From the NCBI GenBank assembly GCA_021399435.1, contig JAJTUP010000046.1:1-64000 (forward strand): a DNA stretch of 64,000 nucleotides, read 5' to 3'. Of this stretch, positions 1-10,179 are shown piece after piece. Origin of the DNA: Diaporthe sp. PMI_573. Its lineage: Eukaryota > Ascomycota > Sordariomycetes > Diaporthales > Diaporthaceae. The notes under the pieces are model-generated. The model was not told where the DNA came from, did not search any database, and was given only the letters and a program-made list of their open reading frames with translations. Every line of letters starts with the position of its first letter. Position 1 is the first letter of the stretch. The translations under genes were made by a program, and so were the position numbers.

Positions 1-424
1 TTTTATCTATAGTAATAGCCTATATATATATATATATATATATATAACTAGTGTGGGTTTGAGTGTCGAAAAGAGACCATAAACCCGGGCCGGCTCTGAC
101 CAATTAGAGGGTCCGGTTTGTTTTAGTTAGCAGAGGGCTGGCTATTACACCAAACCCTTCGGCAGCCATTTTGGCAATAGCTTTCCTTCTTCCTTCGATA
201 GCAAGAATTGAACCCGTATACCAGAAATACGGCTTTTGCTTGCCTATTTATACGTACAAAGACCCCTTAACCTATAGCATCAGGGCCGTACCAACAACTA
301 GTATTATTATATCTAAAAAATACTTATTATTATTATAAAATTTTTAAGTTAGTTTTTATAGATAATATGTAAGAAAGATTTACATTATATTAAAATATTT
401 GTTTTTCTAGAGAGATAAAGTATT
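1..424. other. Repeat-flank DNA, no gene
   Basis: A (TA)n tract lies at about 20-46. It is followed by about 240 bp of mixed composition with no convincing reading frame, then an AT-rich stretch (from about 295) leading into repeat A. On the minus strand near 200-235 there is a Pol III B-box-like string (GGGTTCAATTC) without a complete cloverleaf. It is probably the remains of a transposable element cut by the window edge. Confidence 0.4.
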
Positions 425-978
425 TGTTAAACGGAAACGCTTATCAGGGTGTTGGTGCTTGGCACTGCACGCTTTGACACTGTATGCAAGGAGTTACCCT
501 AGACTTGGCACTAGATTTTCTCTATGTGTTCATGGGGCGTGCACGCCGGGAGATGAGTTTGGTGGCCGTGAGTTGATTTTTTGGGCTATTGTAAGACCCA
601 AACTTTGTATTTCCTGCATTTTCCTTATTTCTTACCCAAAAGTATATAACCTAGTTTATTAGATAGCCTGATTTCTAAAGTTTATCTGTATTTAGTTTGG
701 TTACTGTTAGGGTTAGGGTTGGCTGGTTATTATAACCTAAAGATGGTGGGTCTGAAGGGTGAATTTTCCGGCCCTGCCATTTTTGCACCAGAGCCAACCC
801 ACGCGTGCCCGCGGGTGAGACGATGTTGGAGGGACTGTGAGGAGGGCTGACAGAAGCCCACTTGAATTTAATACAAAGTTGTCCAGACCATTCTCAATCG
901 TCCCAATTTGCCTTAGTGTACCATTACTGCGACCCTGCCGATGAAACACACTGCTGAAGGCACAATCCTTTAGACTAT
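425..978 (+). repeat. Repeat A, copy 1
   Basis: First of at least five copies of a 500-550 bp dispersed element that starts TGTTAAACGGAAACGCT and ends near CTTYAGA. Other copies are at 32010, 57557, 58429 and, inverted, at 56933. It contains two direct TTAGGG units (709-721) and a conserved block around 830-900. It has no coding capacity. The TG start suggests a solo LTR, but the end is not a clean CA, so another non-autonomous element is possible. Flanks GTATT (left) and CTATT (right) could be a diverged target duplication. Confidence 0.7.
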
Positions 979-1202
979 TCGTTTAATATTTTATATAAAA
1001 TATAGAAAAAAATTCTATTTAATAATATTTTTTATATGTTTATTACTCCAGTATTAGCTAAGATATAAGGGTGTTAAAGTAGGTAGTTACGCTGAGGGTA
1101 GGGGGGGCCAAGGGGGGTGTCTCTAGGTTTTCTTTTGATTAGTTTATGCTGATTCTAGCTCTCTGATTAGTCGAAAAGTGGGTCTATTTCCCAAATATGC
1201 AA

Positions 1203-1375
1203 TCTCCACTTATTTTTTAGTCTGACTAAAAAGACTAAAGACTAACTAGACTAAATTTTTAGTCTTTAGTCTTTATTGAGGACTAAAACTGATTTAGTCC
1301 TTATTTTGGTGACTATTAGTTCGTAGTCTTAGTCAGGGCTAAAGACTAAAATTAGTCAGACTAATTTCAACCCTG
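1203..1375. repeat. hAT-like terminus with palindromic TAGTC motifs
   Basis: This stretch is a dense set of direct and inverted TAGTCTTTAGTC / GACTAAAGACTA motifs. Its right edge (1366-1375) reads, on the minus strand, CAGGGTTGAA, a typical hAT terminal sequence followed by subterminal repeats. I could not find the matching left end, so it is probably a truncated hAT or MITE. It lies 100 bp upstream of the HET gene. Confidence 0.45.
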
Positions 1376-1476
1376 CCAGAGCCGCAGAGGTAGGCTTTCG
1401 CATGTCAATTCCTCTTACTGTTCCCTTTTTCGGGATTAGTTTCATTTTCCGTTCATTCTAACAGCTGTAGGGTCAA

Positions 1477-4122
1477 ATGGAAGACGACACTCATCTTCCT
1501 CTAGTCATGTTCAAGAAATTGGACCCTGTCCCCTCAAATCCTCCAGACTATCCGAAAATGCAAGCGGGCCATCGAGATACTAGGCATGAAGACACGAATG
1601 CCTCTGACCGGCTCGAGGGAATTCCAGAGAATTCTAAGAGCTGGGAGTCAAATACTGGCATTGGACCGATGATGGACAAATTTTTCCCCTACGACGCAGC
1701 AAAGAGATCCCATGAAACGGCAAAGCGATCCCCCGAAGGATTGATGGCGCAACTTCAGGAGATCCAAAAACACCGGATCGATCGGGCTAAGATCATGGCT
1801 TTTGCCGACAATTTGAGGAGAAAAGTCATCAGACAACAATCTACAAGGGGCAGACCGGTTGCAAGACTACTTCAAGTGTAGTTGCAGATGGGACCAGCGA
1901 CCTGCCTCGGATGTCCATGTCACGTTGTGCTCCTGTCGATCAGAAGCGCGACCATTAAACCCAGCCTCGAAAAGATTCTCTCTCATCCGTGTGGGTGGTT
2001 GCCATTACTACGTCGCCATTTCTTACCGCTGGCAAAAGGAATGGGGTAAAGAACATACCATCATCACCGATCATAATGAGAGACCTGCGCAAGCTCCTTC
2101 AAGGGTTCTCCTTCGTGCTGCTGCTTTTGCACATCACCATAAGTACCAACTACTCTGGTGCGACCAGGAGTGCATCAGTGATGATAATCGGAGTAATGGT
2201 ATTCAAGCAATGGACATCGTCTACAAGAGAGCGGCTGTTTGTTTGGCCCCTTTAGAGGTCGAAATCGTTCAGCAGGAGCAGCTCGACGCCCTTGTGATAG
2301 CAACTCTTCCAGCTCCTTTTCCGAAATGGGAAGAGTGGATAGAATGGGTTGAAAAAAAAAATGGACGGAATTGCTTGCCATCGTTGAAGTCGTGCAGACA
2401 ATTTTGGGCGATGCATGGTTTAGCCGCAGCTGGGTTTTTCAGGAATTTGTTTTATCGAAGTCGCCTGAATTCTACGTCGGTCGGCGCATCATTCCCTTTG
2501 AAGTGCTTGAAGAAGCAATGCAACACTGCATGCCATCATTCGAACCTGGACACCTTGGTGGTTTGAGCCGCATTAAGTCCGCCGTGGGATTATCGGCGCT
2601 CCTGCTCTTTACCGGAGAGAGGAGAAACACATTTGACCCACTCCGTCTATCCAACTTTTTCATGCTTGTTAGGTTGAGGCAGCGATTTCAAAAAGACGCA
2701 ACTCGGAAACCGAGACCGAGTTTATTAGAGCTGCTCATCCAGTTCCGTCACTATCGCTTGTCGAAACCGCGAGACAAGGTATACTTGTTGCTGAATATTG
2801 CCGCGGACCACGATCAGAATGATGGGGACAGAATTAGGCCAAACTACGACAATCAGTGCTCTGACGCGGAATGTTTAAGGGTGGCGGCAATCACGATCAT
2901 CAGGCGCGAAAAAGACCTTCGCATATTGCGGTACGCCAACAGTCACGGTGCAGAGAGGGTACAGCTTGGAAAGATTCCCTCGTGGCATGATGATATCAAA
3001 TACACGGACAACGGAGCGAGAATGTCTATCACGCCGGGTCATCTTGAATTTTTTTTCTTCTGATTATGTCGATAGTACTCCACCGGTCAGTGACATTTCA
3101 AAGCGGTGGGGTACGACCTCGTTCAGCAAGCTTACTGAGAGCGAGGTCCAGAGGCTCCAAGACCCTCAACTCGGTCTGAATCTCCTCCGTGTTCCAAGCA
3201 TTGAGGTCGACAGCATCGCGGATCTCGAAATAGCCATGGAGCCTGTCGACTTCAGGGAGTGCTTCAATATAGGCATTCAACTTTCTAGGAGATCATTCAC
3301 AGGGGATTTCACTCGGGTAGAACACGGTGGAGGTGCTTCCCGCACTTTTGGCCGCACTATTGGGAAAGTATCGAGCACCCTGAATCAATGGAAAGTCTTC
3401 GGGGATCTCGACATCGCCATGAAGCTTGTCGACTTCAAGCAATATTTGAATACATGGATTCAAATTTGCAGTATATGCGTGAAAGGGGGTTTCACTGGCG
3501 TAGTCCCCGATGGAGGTATTCCCCGCACTTTTGGGAAAATATCGAGCACCCTGCGTCAATGGAAAGACTTTGCGGATAATGGGCCAGTGCCACCGGGAGC
3601 AAACAGTACTTGGGAAGCCTTTTGCGCCACCGTGGCGCATGATGAGAAGGTTCCGGATCATTATTCGGACCGAATGGCGCCGACAGAGCTGGCGGAAAAG
3701 GTCAAGGGCTGGTGGGAAAATATCGTCGAGCCCAAGCAGCCGGGACTTCGCGACAAGGTGGCTTTTACTGCAGTTGACTCCTTTTTTCATGGTACAGATC
3801 AGACTTTGGACGACGTTGAGGACGCCGGTGTGCAATTCATCGCATCCTGCATGGCACATCTCCGAGTTTTGAATGCTTGCACGGATGGCTTTTGAGGTGT
3901 TACAACTACCGGCTGGCACGCACGAGGAAGGGATTCCTTGCACTGGTGCCGCCTGATGCCCAGAGGGAAGACCGTATTGTCTTGCTCCCATCTGTAAAGC
4001 ATCCATTCGTCGTCAGGCCCGCTGCTGACCGGTGGCAGCTCGTTGGTACCAGCTGGATTCATAATATGGACGCAGATGAGACGTGGCAGAAGAAGCAGTA
4101 CAAGGAGATCATTTTGGCCTAA
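1477..4122 (+). pseudogene. HET-domain protein, frameshifted
   Basis: Remains of a heterokaryon-incompatibility (HET) gene. These proteins trigger cell death on non-self recognition in filamentous fungi. Visible HET blocks are YVAISYRWQ (about 2010), LLWCDQECISDDN with MDIVYKRA (about 2150-2240), WFSRSWVFQEF (about 2420-2450) and the C-terminal YRLARTRKGFLALVPP with VRPAADRWQLVG (about 3910-4040). No single frame joins them. The frame changes near 1840-1880, at an A10 run (2352-2361), at a T8 run (about 3048-3055) and near 3890. None of these is rescued by a plausible intron, though sequencing error at the homopolymers could explain two. The first 130 residues are charged and unrecognised. 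Positions 3221-3574 hold an in-frame duplication of about 60 residues. An intact gene in the source strain cannot be excluded. Confidence 0.85.
3221..3574 (+). repeat. In-frame tandem duplication inside the HET gene
   Basis: Unit 1 is 3221-3403 (61 codons) and unit 2 is 3404-3574 (57 codons). Both start GATCTCGA and end in a stretch encoding SSTLxQWKxF. The units have diverged, and unit 2 lacks four codons, but both stay in the same frame. The duplication therefore seems to predate the frameshifts on either side. Confidence 0.8.
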
Positions 4123-4531
4123 AGCATTGGTAAAGAAGTACTTTGAAGGTAAGCGATATCAGATTGATATATAGACAATTTGAATATTGACACGAAATCG
4201 TTCTTAGATATTCCAGTCAACCAACCAATCTACACTCTTCTTTGTCTTTTGGACCCCTAATTGTCTGCGCCAAAGGATGTCACATAATTGCATTGATTCA
4301 TGCGATCATACTATAGTATTTTGTGCTGCCTAACGTAACAATTGTAACACATGAAAGTATTGTTGTTTAACGCCCACAAGCCGGGCGGCCGAGGCCCACG
4401 ACAAAAAAGGGAATGTACGCTCAGGCAAGAAGCCAAGCAACACGAAGAAGGAGATAAGTGAAAGGAAACACTTCATTTTGTCCACTCAGGCCTGCATCAT
4501 CAGCATGGCCACATCCCAGCCAGGCGACCGC
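4123..4531. other. Intergenic, no gene seen
   Basis: This is the spacer between the HET remnant and the 3' end of the minus-strand secreted-protein gene. It holds short AT-rich and mixed stretches, with no reading frame of note and no RNA gene recognised. Confidence 0.6.
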
Positions 4532-5095
4532 TTACTCCACAAGCTTGAAGGTGGCGTAGCTCTCTGGGATATCAGCGACCGACGCGCCAGCCTTGCCGAG
4601 CTCAAAGAGCTCCTCGATGGGCAATTCGGCCTCAACGATGGCGGTGTAGTTGAACTGGGTTCCGTCGGCAAGGTACATAACGTCCGGCTGGGCGCAGCCC
4701 TCCAACTCCTCCCCATCGACCGCACGAACATCCAACCCCTCCATCGTCGCACCACGAATCATCTTCCTGTTGTTGAACCCATAGCCCAGCCCGCCGAAAG
4801 GCCCGTTGCCCAGGCAAACATAGTCGCGGCCGCGGCTGTCCTGCTGCTCGCGGATGGAGCCACAGTTGGGCCCCGCGTGGCCGCGGCACTGGAGGTTCCA
4901 GTTGCCGGGGATGGCCCTGAAGGAGCCGCTCCCGAAGAAGAGGCCCGCGTTGACGCTGCAGCACGTGTTGGGGTTCCAGTTGCGGCAGACGTAGCCGCCG
5001 CCGCTGGTGCTGCACCCGCCTGCGAACTCGAGGTGCAGGTCGACGGCCGTGGCGGCCGTGGCGAGGAGGGTGGTGATGAGGGCGGAGATCTGCAT
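4532..5095 (-). CDS. Small secreted cysteine-rich protein
   Basis: A 187-residue protein, intronless as read. The Met at 5095 is chosen because it opens a classic signal peptide (MQISALITTLLATAATAV, cleavage probably near residue 18). The 45 in-frame codons upstream have no such character. The mature part is Gly/Asn-rich with eight cysteines spread over the first two thirds (for example GGCSTSGGGYVCRNW, NTCCSV, LQCRGHAGPNC, YVCLGN). An acidic tail without cysteines ends in KLVE. Small, secreted and Cys-paired suggests an extracellular protein. It could be an effector or a conserved secreted protein; I do not recognise the family. It is one of the few intact genes here and its codon use is GC-rich. 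Confidence 0.8.
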   Translation of the reverse strand: MQISALITTLLATAATAVDLHLEFAGGCSTSGGGYVCRNWNPNTCCSVNAGLFFGSGSFRAIPGNWNLQCRGHAGPNCGSIREQQDSRGRDYVCLGNGPFGGLGYGFNNRKMIRGATMEGLDVRAVDGEELEGCAQPDVMYLADGTQFNYTAIVEAELPIEELFELGKAGASVADIPESYATFKLVE

Positions 5096-5309
5096 GTTGG
5101 CTAGTTGAGGAAAATGGTGCTTCTCGCGAGGGAGTAAAAGCTGTGAAATCGCTTGATGTGCGGGACTAGCTGCTTTGCTGCTGGGGCGAGTGGAAGATGC
5201 TTGAGCGGGATGGAGAAAGGAAAGGTTCAAAAGCTTCTCAACAGAGCCGGGAGCTCAGCCTTTTATGCTTTTCTGAAAGACTTTTTCTTTAATATCATTT
5301 GGGATCTCT

Positions 5310-5935
5310 CGCCAGTCTTGTCGTCTGCTGGTCCTCTCCTCTCCTTCGGATCCTTCGTTTACTTCATCTTTTTCAAAGTCCGAGGCTTCTAGACATCCCA
5401 ACCTCACCTCCACTCTTTTAGTTACTTCATTCCATTGTTTCCAGAGTCCGAGGCTTCTGGGCATCACAGCCTCCTCTCCTTTCTGTTGGTTACTTCGTTT
5501 ATTCCATCGTTTCTAGAGTAAGCCTTCTAGGTATCCTAGCCTCCTCTGCTTTCTTCTATTTACTTTGTTTATTCCATCATTTCTAGGGTGGTTTCATTCT
5601 TAATCCGTATACATACGAGTCTGGATGCGGTCCCTTCATATAGTGGTAAACGCTCAAGGACCCAGCGTTAGACAAAAAAACAATACCTATCATTTCTAGA
5701 GTCTGAGACTTCTAGGCGTCCTAAGCTCCTCTCCTCTTTTTTAGTTACTTCATTTATTCCATTGCTTCCAGGTTCCGAGGATTCTAGGCGCCCAGATCTC
5801 ATCTCCTTTCTATTGATTACTTCGTCTATTCCATCGTTTCTAGGCATCCCAACCTCCCCTCCTTTCTATTCGTCACTTCGTTTATTACATCGTTTCCTGA
5901 GTCCGAGGCTTCTGGGCATGCTAACCTCCTCTGTC
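5310..5935. repeat. ~70-bp minisatellite, pyrimidine-rich
   Basis: About eight degenerate units of roughly 56-75 bp. Each resembles TTTCTAGAGTCCGAGGCTTC, then a CATCCCAACCTCCTCTCC block, then GTTACTTCGTTTATTCC. Units begin near 5310, 5371, 5438, 5509, 5691, 5764, 5837 and 5893. The array is interrupted at about 5588-5690 by unrelated sequence. The plus strand is strongly pyrimidine-biased. It lies just upstream of the divergent start of the secreted-protein gene, and no protein is supported. Confidence 0.8.
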
Positions 5936-7421
5936 TTATAACTAGTCTCTCGCGAACCAGAATCACCAGGTACAGTCATATTTGTGCCGTGCAGCGTTTC
6001 TTACTTAGACGTTTGAGGTTTGGTGCGTTGGTTGGCAGAAAACAAGTCCTAAAGGGGATTCAGTTACCAAAAGGGGAAGCGACTAATGAAGTCTGACGGA
6101 TCCTACCGATGCTACCGACCCCGCGTACGAGTTCCGGTTAAACGGGCTGCGGAACAAGCCGAGCATTTCACATCACATCCCTTTGATTTATCAGCTTACC
6201 TTATACTTAGGGGCAGTGGTAAGTTTTTCGTCCATCGTGATCCACAGGACCAGACAGTCCCTCTTACAGAAACCAACGCTCCACGGACCCAATGTTGAGA
6301 ACGATAGGTACAACATGCTCGAATGGGAGACAATACAGTAGTGCTGGCTATGGAAAAACAGACTAGGCTAGCATAACACTGGTCGCATGGAACCAAGTTG
6401 ATTGGTAGAACAGCCCGCCATTGTATGCCCTAGAGGGTGACGTTGGGGATCCTGAGCACCATCGTGTCTTAAGGTCACCGTACAACTGTCTCAACCCATC
6501 CGAGTTCCGAACGGGCACTCGAAGTGCCCCGATACCCGATGGATGTCATCTTCACTTTCCTACACAATCACACAAACCTGCCCTGTTTGGATAGGATGCC
6601 TGGTCTCGTGGGGAGCGGGAGCTTTATCCCCATCTTGATCTGAGCTCACTAATGCTTTCAAGCGGCTGAAGGTGGGCGGCTTGTCCCGTGCTCTCAAACT
6701 CTCCGCCTCCATGTTGATAGCTTGGGATGCTTGCTCTGTTCCCTGGATCAACAAGGTGCGGACTGTGATGACTTGCATCGATGGGAATTTTACTCGGCAC
6801 ACATCTGATGACAAACATTTGCAGGTCCCCTACCACACCGCCCGCTGCCAAGATACTGTTCCTGTGCCTAGAGCTGCCCCGGCCTGCAAGGACCCTGCAA
6901 GGACCCTGCAAGGACCCTGCTAAATGATGACGGCTTTAGCGGCTTGGTGCGGCGTTTAATGAGCCTCTTGAGCTGGACCATGTCTCGCTTGTCGAAGGCG
7001 AGGTGTGCCGAGGTCGTCTGGGTCCTACGTACTCGACTAATCAAACGTTTATCAGACGAAAATATGAGCGGGGCTCCTGGTGTTTCCAAATTTACTGTGT
7101 GTGAATAACGTTTCCGAGGTGCGGCTCTGGCGCGCGGTGGGTGATAGACATTGCGGATCGCGGCGGATGGTTCAACGCTGTGTTGGTACGAACCTTCCCC
7201 TGCTATGTTTTTGCAAGGTTGTAAAATTTGTCTGCAGTTTTAGTCTGACTAAGACTTGCACCTTCACAAGGGTAATAAGGTTAATTGGTGCTGTAAATTT
7301 TCTATTGGTAATTCTGGACCCATAAGGTACCACTCCGCCCAATTTGTCAGTAAAAGCGGCTTTGGGTGGAGAGATCCAGAAATCAACCTTTGTAACCCTG
7401 GTGCCTGTGGAGGTGTAGTTT
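5936..7421. other. Long gene-poor spacer
   Basis: I find no coding region with recognisable domains on either strand. The only internal structure is a short repeat at 6885-6917. A string near 6480-6540 has a faint 5S-like look but does not fit eukaryotic 5S rRNA. The promoter of the kinase gene should lie in the last few hundred bases. Confidence 0.5.
6885..6917. repeat. 11-bp tandem repeat, three units
   Basis: Three perfect head-to-tail copies of TGCAAGGACCC, followed by a partial TGC. This is a simple short tandem repeat in non-coding DNA. Confidence 0.9.
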
Positions 7422-8732
7422 ATGGGTCTGCGTAAGCAGCCGCACCAACCGGAACCGAGGATTAATTTTTCAGCTGACAAGCTAATATCCCAGTCTCCCT
7501 CGAAGGTCATGGATTTCCTATACCGCCAGCCTCGGATTGAAGACGTTGAAGACGTTGAGAAATACATCCCGGGAGGCTACCATCCAGTGGACATCGGAGA
7601 CCGGCTGGGTCCAGGCAGCCACTTCTATACAGTCCTGCACAAGCTGGGGTCCGGAGGCTTTTCCACTGTCTGGCTGACAAGATGCAGCCGGGACAACCAG
7701 TTCTACGCGCTCAAGGTCCTCGTCGCAGATCTTTCACAGTCGCAGGGCAAGGACATAACCGTTCTACAGGGCCTCAAAGACGAGGGCTGCGAACATCCTC
7801 ATGTCGTCAAACCGTACGAATCTTTTGAGGTCTCCGGGCCCAACGGTACACACTTGTGTCTTGTCCTGCCTGCTCTTGGTCCCAGCCTTGACAACCTCCC
7901 TGTCAAAGAGGCTCTCACTCCGGAGATAAGATTTCAAATCTGCCAGCAAGTCGTCAGTGGTGTAGCGGCCTTGCACGAGAGGGGCATTTGTCATGGAGGT
8001 GCGCTTTCTTCCCAACTGAACCGTGTTTGAGAGAGCAGTCAGCTAACGTTTATGCAAAAAGATCTCACACCTTCCAATGTCGTGTTTGGGCTTCCCGACA
8101 CCTCATCTATGGACATTCAACAGGTTTGCGCCATGCTAGGACCTCTTAAGCACGAGAAGCTGAGACCTCGCAACGGTAATCGCTCTGATCATGCACCAAA
8201 ATACGTGGTGCAGCGGCCCACCTTCCCTGAACTCGCCTCCCAGCTCCCAACTCCCCTGAAGACGGTCCGGATCGTCGACTTCGGCGAGGCATTCCCCGCC
8301 AGTCAGCCACGCACCACGCTGGGCGTCCCTGTCGGCCAGGGGTACTTCCCTCCCGAACTATGCTTCGGCTACCCAGCGTCTGCCGCAAGTGACATCTGGG
8401 AGCTCGCGTGCCTCATGTTCCAGACCCTGGGAACCCCGCCGCTCTTTCCATGCTTCTTCCCCATCTTCGAGATGCTAATCGGCACCGCGATGCCGATCCT
8501 GGGCCCACTCCCGGCGCACTGGAGGGGCCGGTTCAACCACGAGAGGTATGGGTATCGCGAGGATGGGGAGCTGAAGAACGCGGAAAAGGAAGACCCGAGT
8601 TGGTGGTGGGATGAGGCCAAGCATGATAAGTCTATCCGCGGCCAGATGGAGCGCGACCTCGGTCCGCAGTGTTCGCCGGAGCAGCTCGACTTCCTGGCAG
8701 ATTTGCTCGGGGACATGCTGACTGATCTTTGA
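7422..8732 (+). CDS. SRPK-like protein kinase, C-terminal frameshift
   Basis: A Ser/Thr kinase of the fungal SRPK-like group. The start is 7422, or the Met at 7509, which begins the conserved lead-in (EDVEKYIPGGYHPVDIGD). Exons are 7422-7998 and 8062-8732. The 63-bp intron has a GCTAAC branch site, and splicing restores the catalytic loop HGDLTPSN. Also visible are the Gly loop LGSGGFSTVWL, Lys in FYALKVL, DFG (VDFGEAF) and the PPEL segment before the SDIWELACLMFQ helix. HGD replaces HRD, as is common in this group. The frame stops after GDMLTDL. One base over, the expected kinase ending (FEPEKRVSAAEVVQRL, up to a stop at 8851-8853) continues, so a 1-nt indel near 8725 removes about 40 residues. 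SRPKs phosphorylate RS-domain splicing factors; these divergent paralogs have no known substrate. Confidence 0.8.
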
Positions 8733-9233
8733 GCCTGAGAAGAGAGTTTCTGCGGCCGAGGTCGTCCAGAGGCTGAATTTGGCGTCAGCTATGTTTCTCC
8801 AGCCAGCTAGCACACCTGATGACATACGGGATCATAATGGTGGCTTTCACTGATAAAGTATTGCCATGCCAACACCTCACTATTGGACACTGACCGGCTC
8901 AGAGTTTCTTCAAGCCAGTCAATGTTCCCCAGAACAATATATCTCTTCCTTTATCGCGGGAAATATAGCGTCAAGTATACAGTAATTCGGAGTGAATCAC
9001 TTGATATCAACATGGATAGTACGGCACGCAATCACTGAAGATCTCTTCTACAGCGCACACCCTATGCCTCTAGCCTTCTGAACATCATCGATACAGGCAG
9101 TAACAGTATTATGCAAGCTTTTTCAGTACATAGTCCAGCACCCGTAAGCCCAGAGCATACCGTTGACCGCAAAGCTAAGTACAACATTTTCCACAGAGAG
9201 TGGGGGGAAAGAAGTAGACCAAAAGGGCTAGCC
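8733..9233. other. Kinase frameshifted tail and spacer
   Basis: Positions 8725-8853 still encode the kinase C-terminus in the next frame. The remaining 380 bp up to the 3' end of the SRPBCC gene show no gene. Confidence 0.6.
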
Positions 9234-9677
9234 TTAAGGTTGATTTTCTTTCGATACAATCCTAGACACCGCATCAATCGTCTCATTGTACATGTTTTCC
9301 AGCATCGCTGTAAGCGTCGGCTGATACTCCGGGTCCACCCAATCCGAAATCCCTGTCCACGTGAATCGAGTCTGGTCTCCTCCACCAATTGCCTCTAGGC
9401 TCATCCGGGCGCGGGGATTCTTCATCCGATCATCGTTCTGAAGAATCGAGTAGAAGATTGTGTGAGTGGTTGGATCTGCAGCCTCAAGCCTCTCGGAGAC
9501 ACTCATATCTGCAGCCGCAAACGTAAGAGTTCTCACTGCGCCAGTACCGAAGCCCTTCACGCTGGACACCGCCACTCCAGGGAACCAGAGCCTCTCGGAG
9601 CCCCAGGCGGATATGATTGCCCAGACCTCGTCTACTGGGCCATTGACGATTTTGGTGACTTGCATAAGCTGGATCAT
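9234..9677 (-). CDS. SRPBCC/START-like fold protein (polyketide cyclase-like)
   Basis: An intact single-exon frame of 147 residues. The opening VTKIVNGPVDEVWAIISAWG, followed by WFPGVAVSSVKG, GAVRTLTF and a SERLEAADPTTHTIFYSI strand pair, is the standard start of the SRPBCC (polyketide_cyc2) helix-grip fold. A late TRFTWTG strand and a long C-terminal helix (TAMLENMYNETIDAVSRIV) complete it, at the usual 140-150 residue length. Proteins of this fold bind hydrophobic ligands or act as cyclases; nothing here shows the ligand. It has no operon-like partner, and its neighbours are a kinase and an F-box remnant in other orientations. Codon use matches the local GC-balanced genes. Confidence 0.8.
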   Translation of the reverse strand: MIQLMQVTKIVNGPVDEVWAIISAWGSERLWFPGVAVSSVKGFGTGAVRTLTFAAADMSVSERLEAADPTTHTIFYSILQNDDRMKNPRARMSLEAIGGGDQTRFTWTGISDWVDPEYQPTLTAMLENMYNETIDAVSRIVSKENQP

Positions 9678-10179
9678 GGTCGTCGACTGCTCTCGTTGGG
9701 CGTCTAAGCGCGAATTATGTAGGTCATGTTGAGTTGCCGATTGGATACAGACAAGGCTTCCAACTAGAGCCAGGAAAAAGATATAGTAACAGGCATCAGG
9801 AAAGTCTCTTGTTTGAATCCTCGCTACCTTTAAAGACGCGAGCCCCTTTGCCAGATAGGCGCAACGACTCGGTGGCCGACGACGCCGAAGTCCGCTACAT
9901 CATATTGCCTCTTCGTCAAAGGTGGCACCAGACAGCTTGGCAGATGCTTAGCCATCGAACGCAAGCTCCGTCCCCGATTCTCGTCATCCGAGTCCGAGAT
10001 CCGTAAGCGTAGATCGCCGTCTCCGGGATACGCAAATACGTGGCCCGGCCCCGCGGCGTCGGCGTTGCGTCAAGAAAAGATCAGCTGCACACCTATTTCA
10101 AAATTTGCCAGATGGCACACCACCTTTCTGCGCATTTTCTCCTGGGGTTATATTCTAATATTCATACGGTATGTTTCAT
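9678..10179. other. Intergenic, no gene seen
   Basis: Upstream region of the SRPBCC gene, with mixed composition. A 90-codon open frame at 9734-10006 on the plus strand has no recognisable features and is not annotated. Confidence 0.5.

Noticed and set aside
195..240. Possible tRNA on the minus strand
   Set aside because: Only a B-box-like string is present; no A box, anticodon stem or acceptor stem could be paired.
709..721. Telomere or interstitial telomeric repeat
   Set aside because: Only two TTAGGG units, and the same units recur at the same place in every repeat A copy, so they belong to that element rather than to a chromosome end.
4478..5104. 208-codon open frame on the plus strand
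   Set aside because: It is the antisense shadow of the minus-strand secreted Cys-rich gene; that strand has a signal peptide and conserved-looking cysteines, while the plus frame is low-complexity Ala/Val/Glu.
5310..5935. CRISPR-like array
   Set aside because: Units are degenerate, contiguous without unique spacers, and the genome is eukaryotic; it is a minisatellite.
6471..6545. 5S rRNA-like string (CCATCCGAGTTCCGAACGGG)
   Set aside because: The resemblance is to bacterial-type loop sequence over about 20 bases only; the conserved fungal 5S ends and internal control region are absent.
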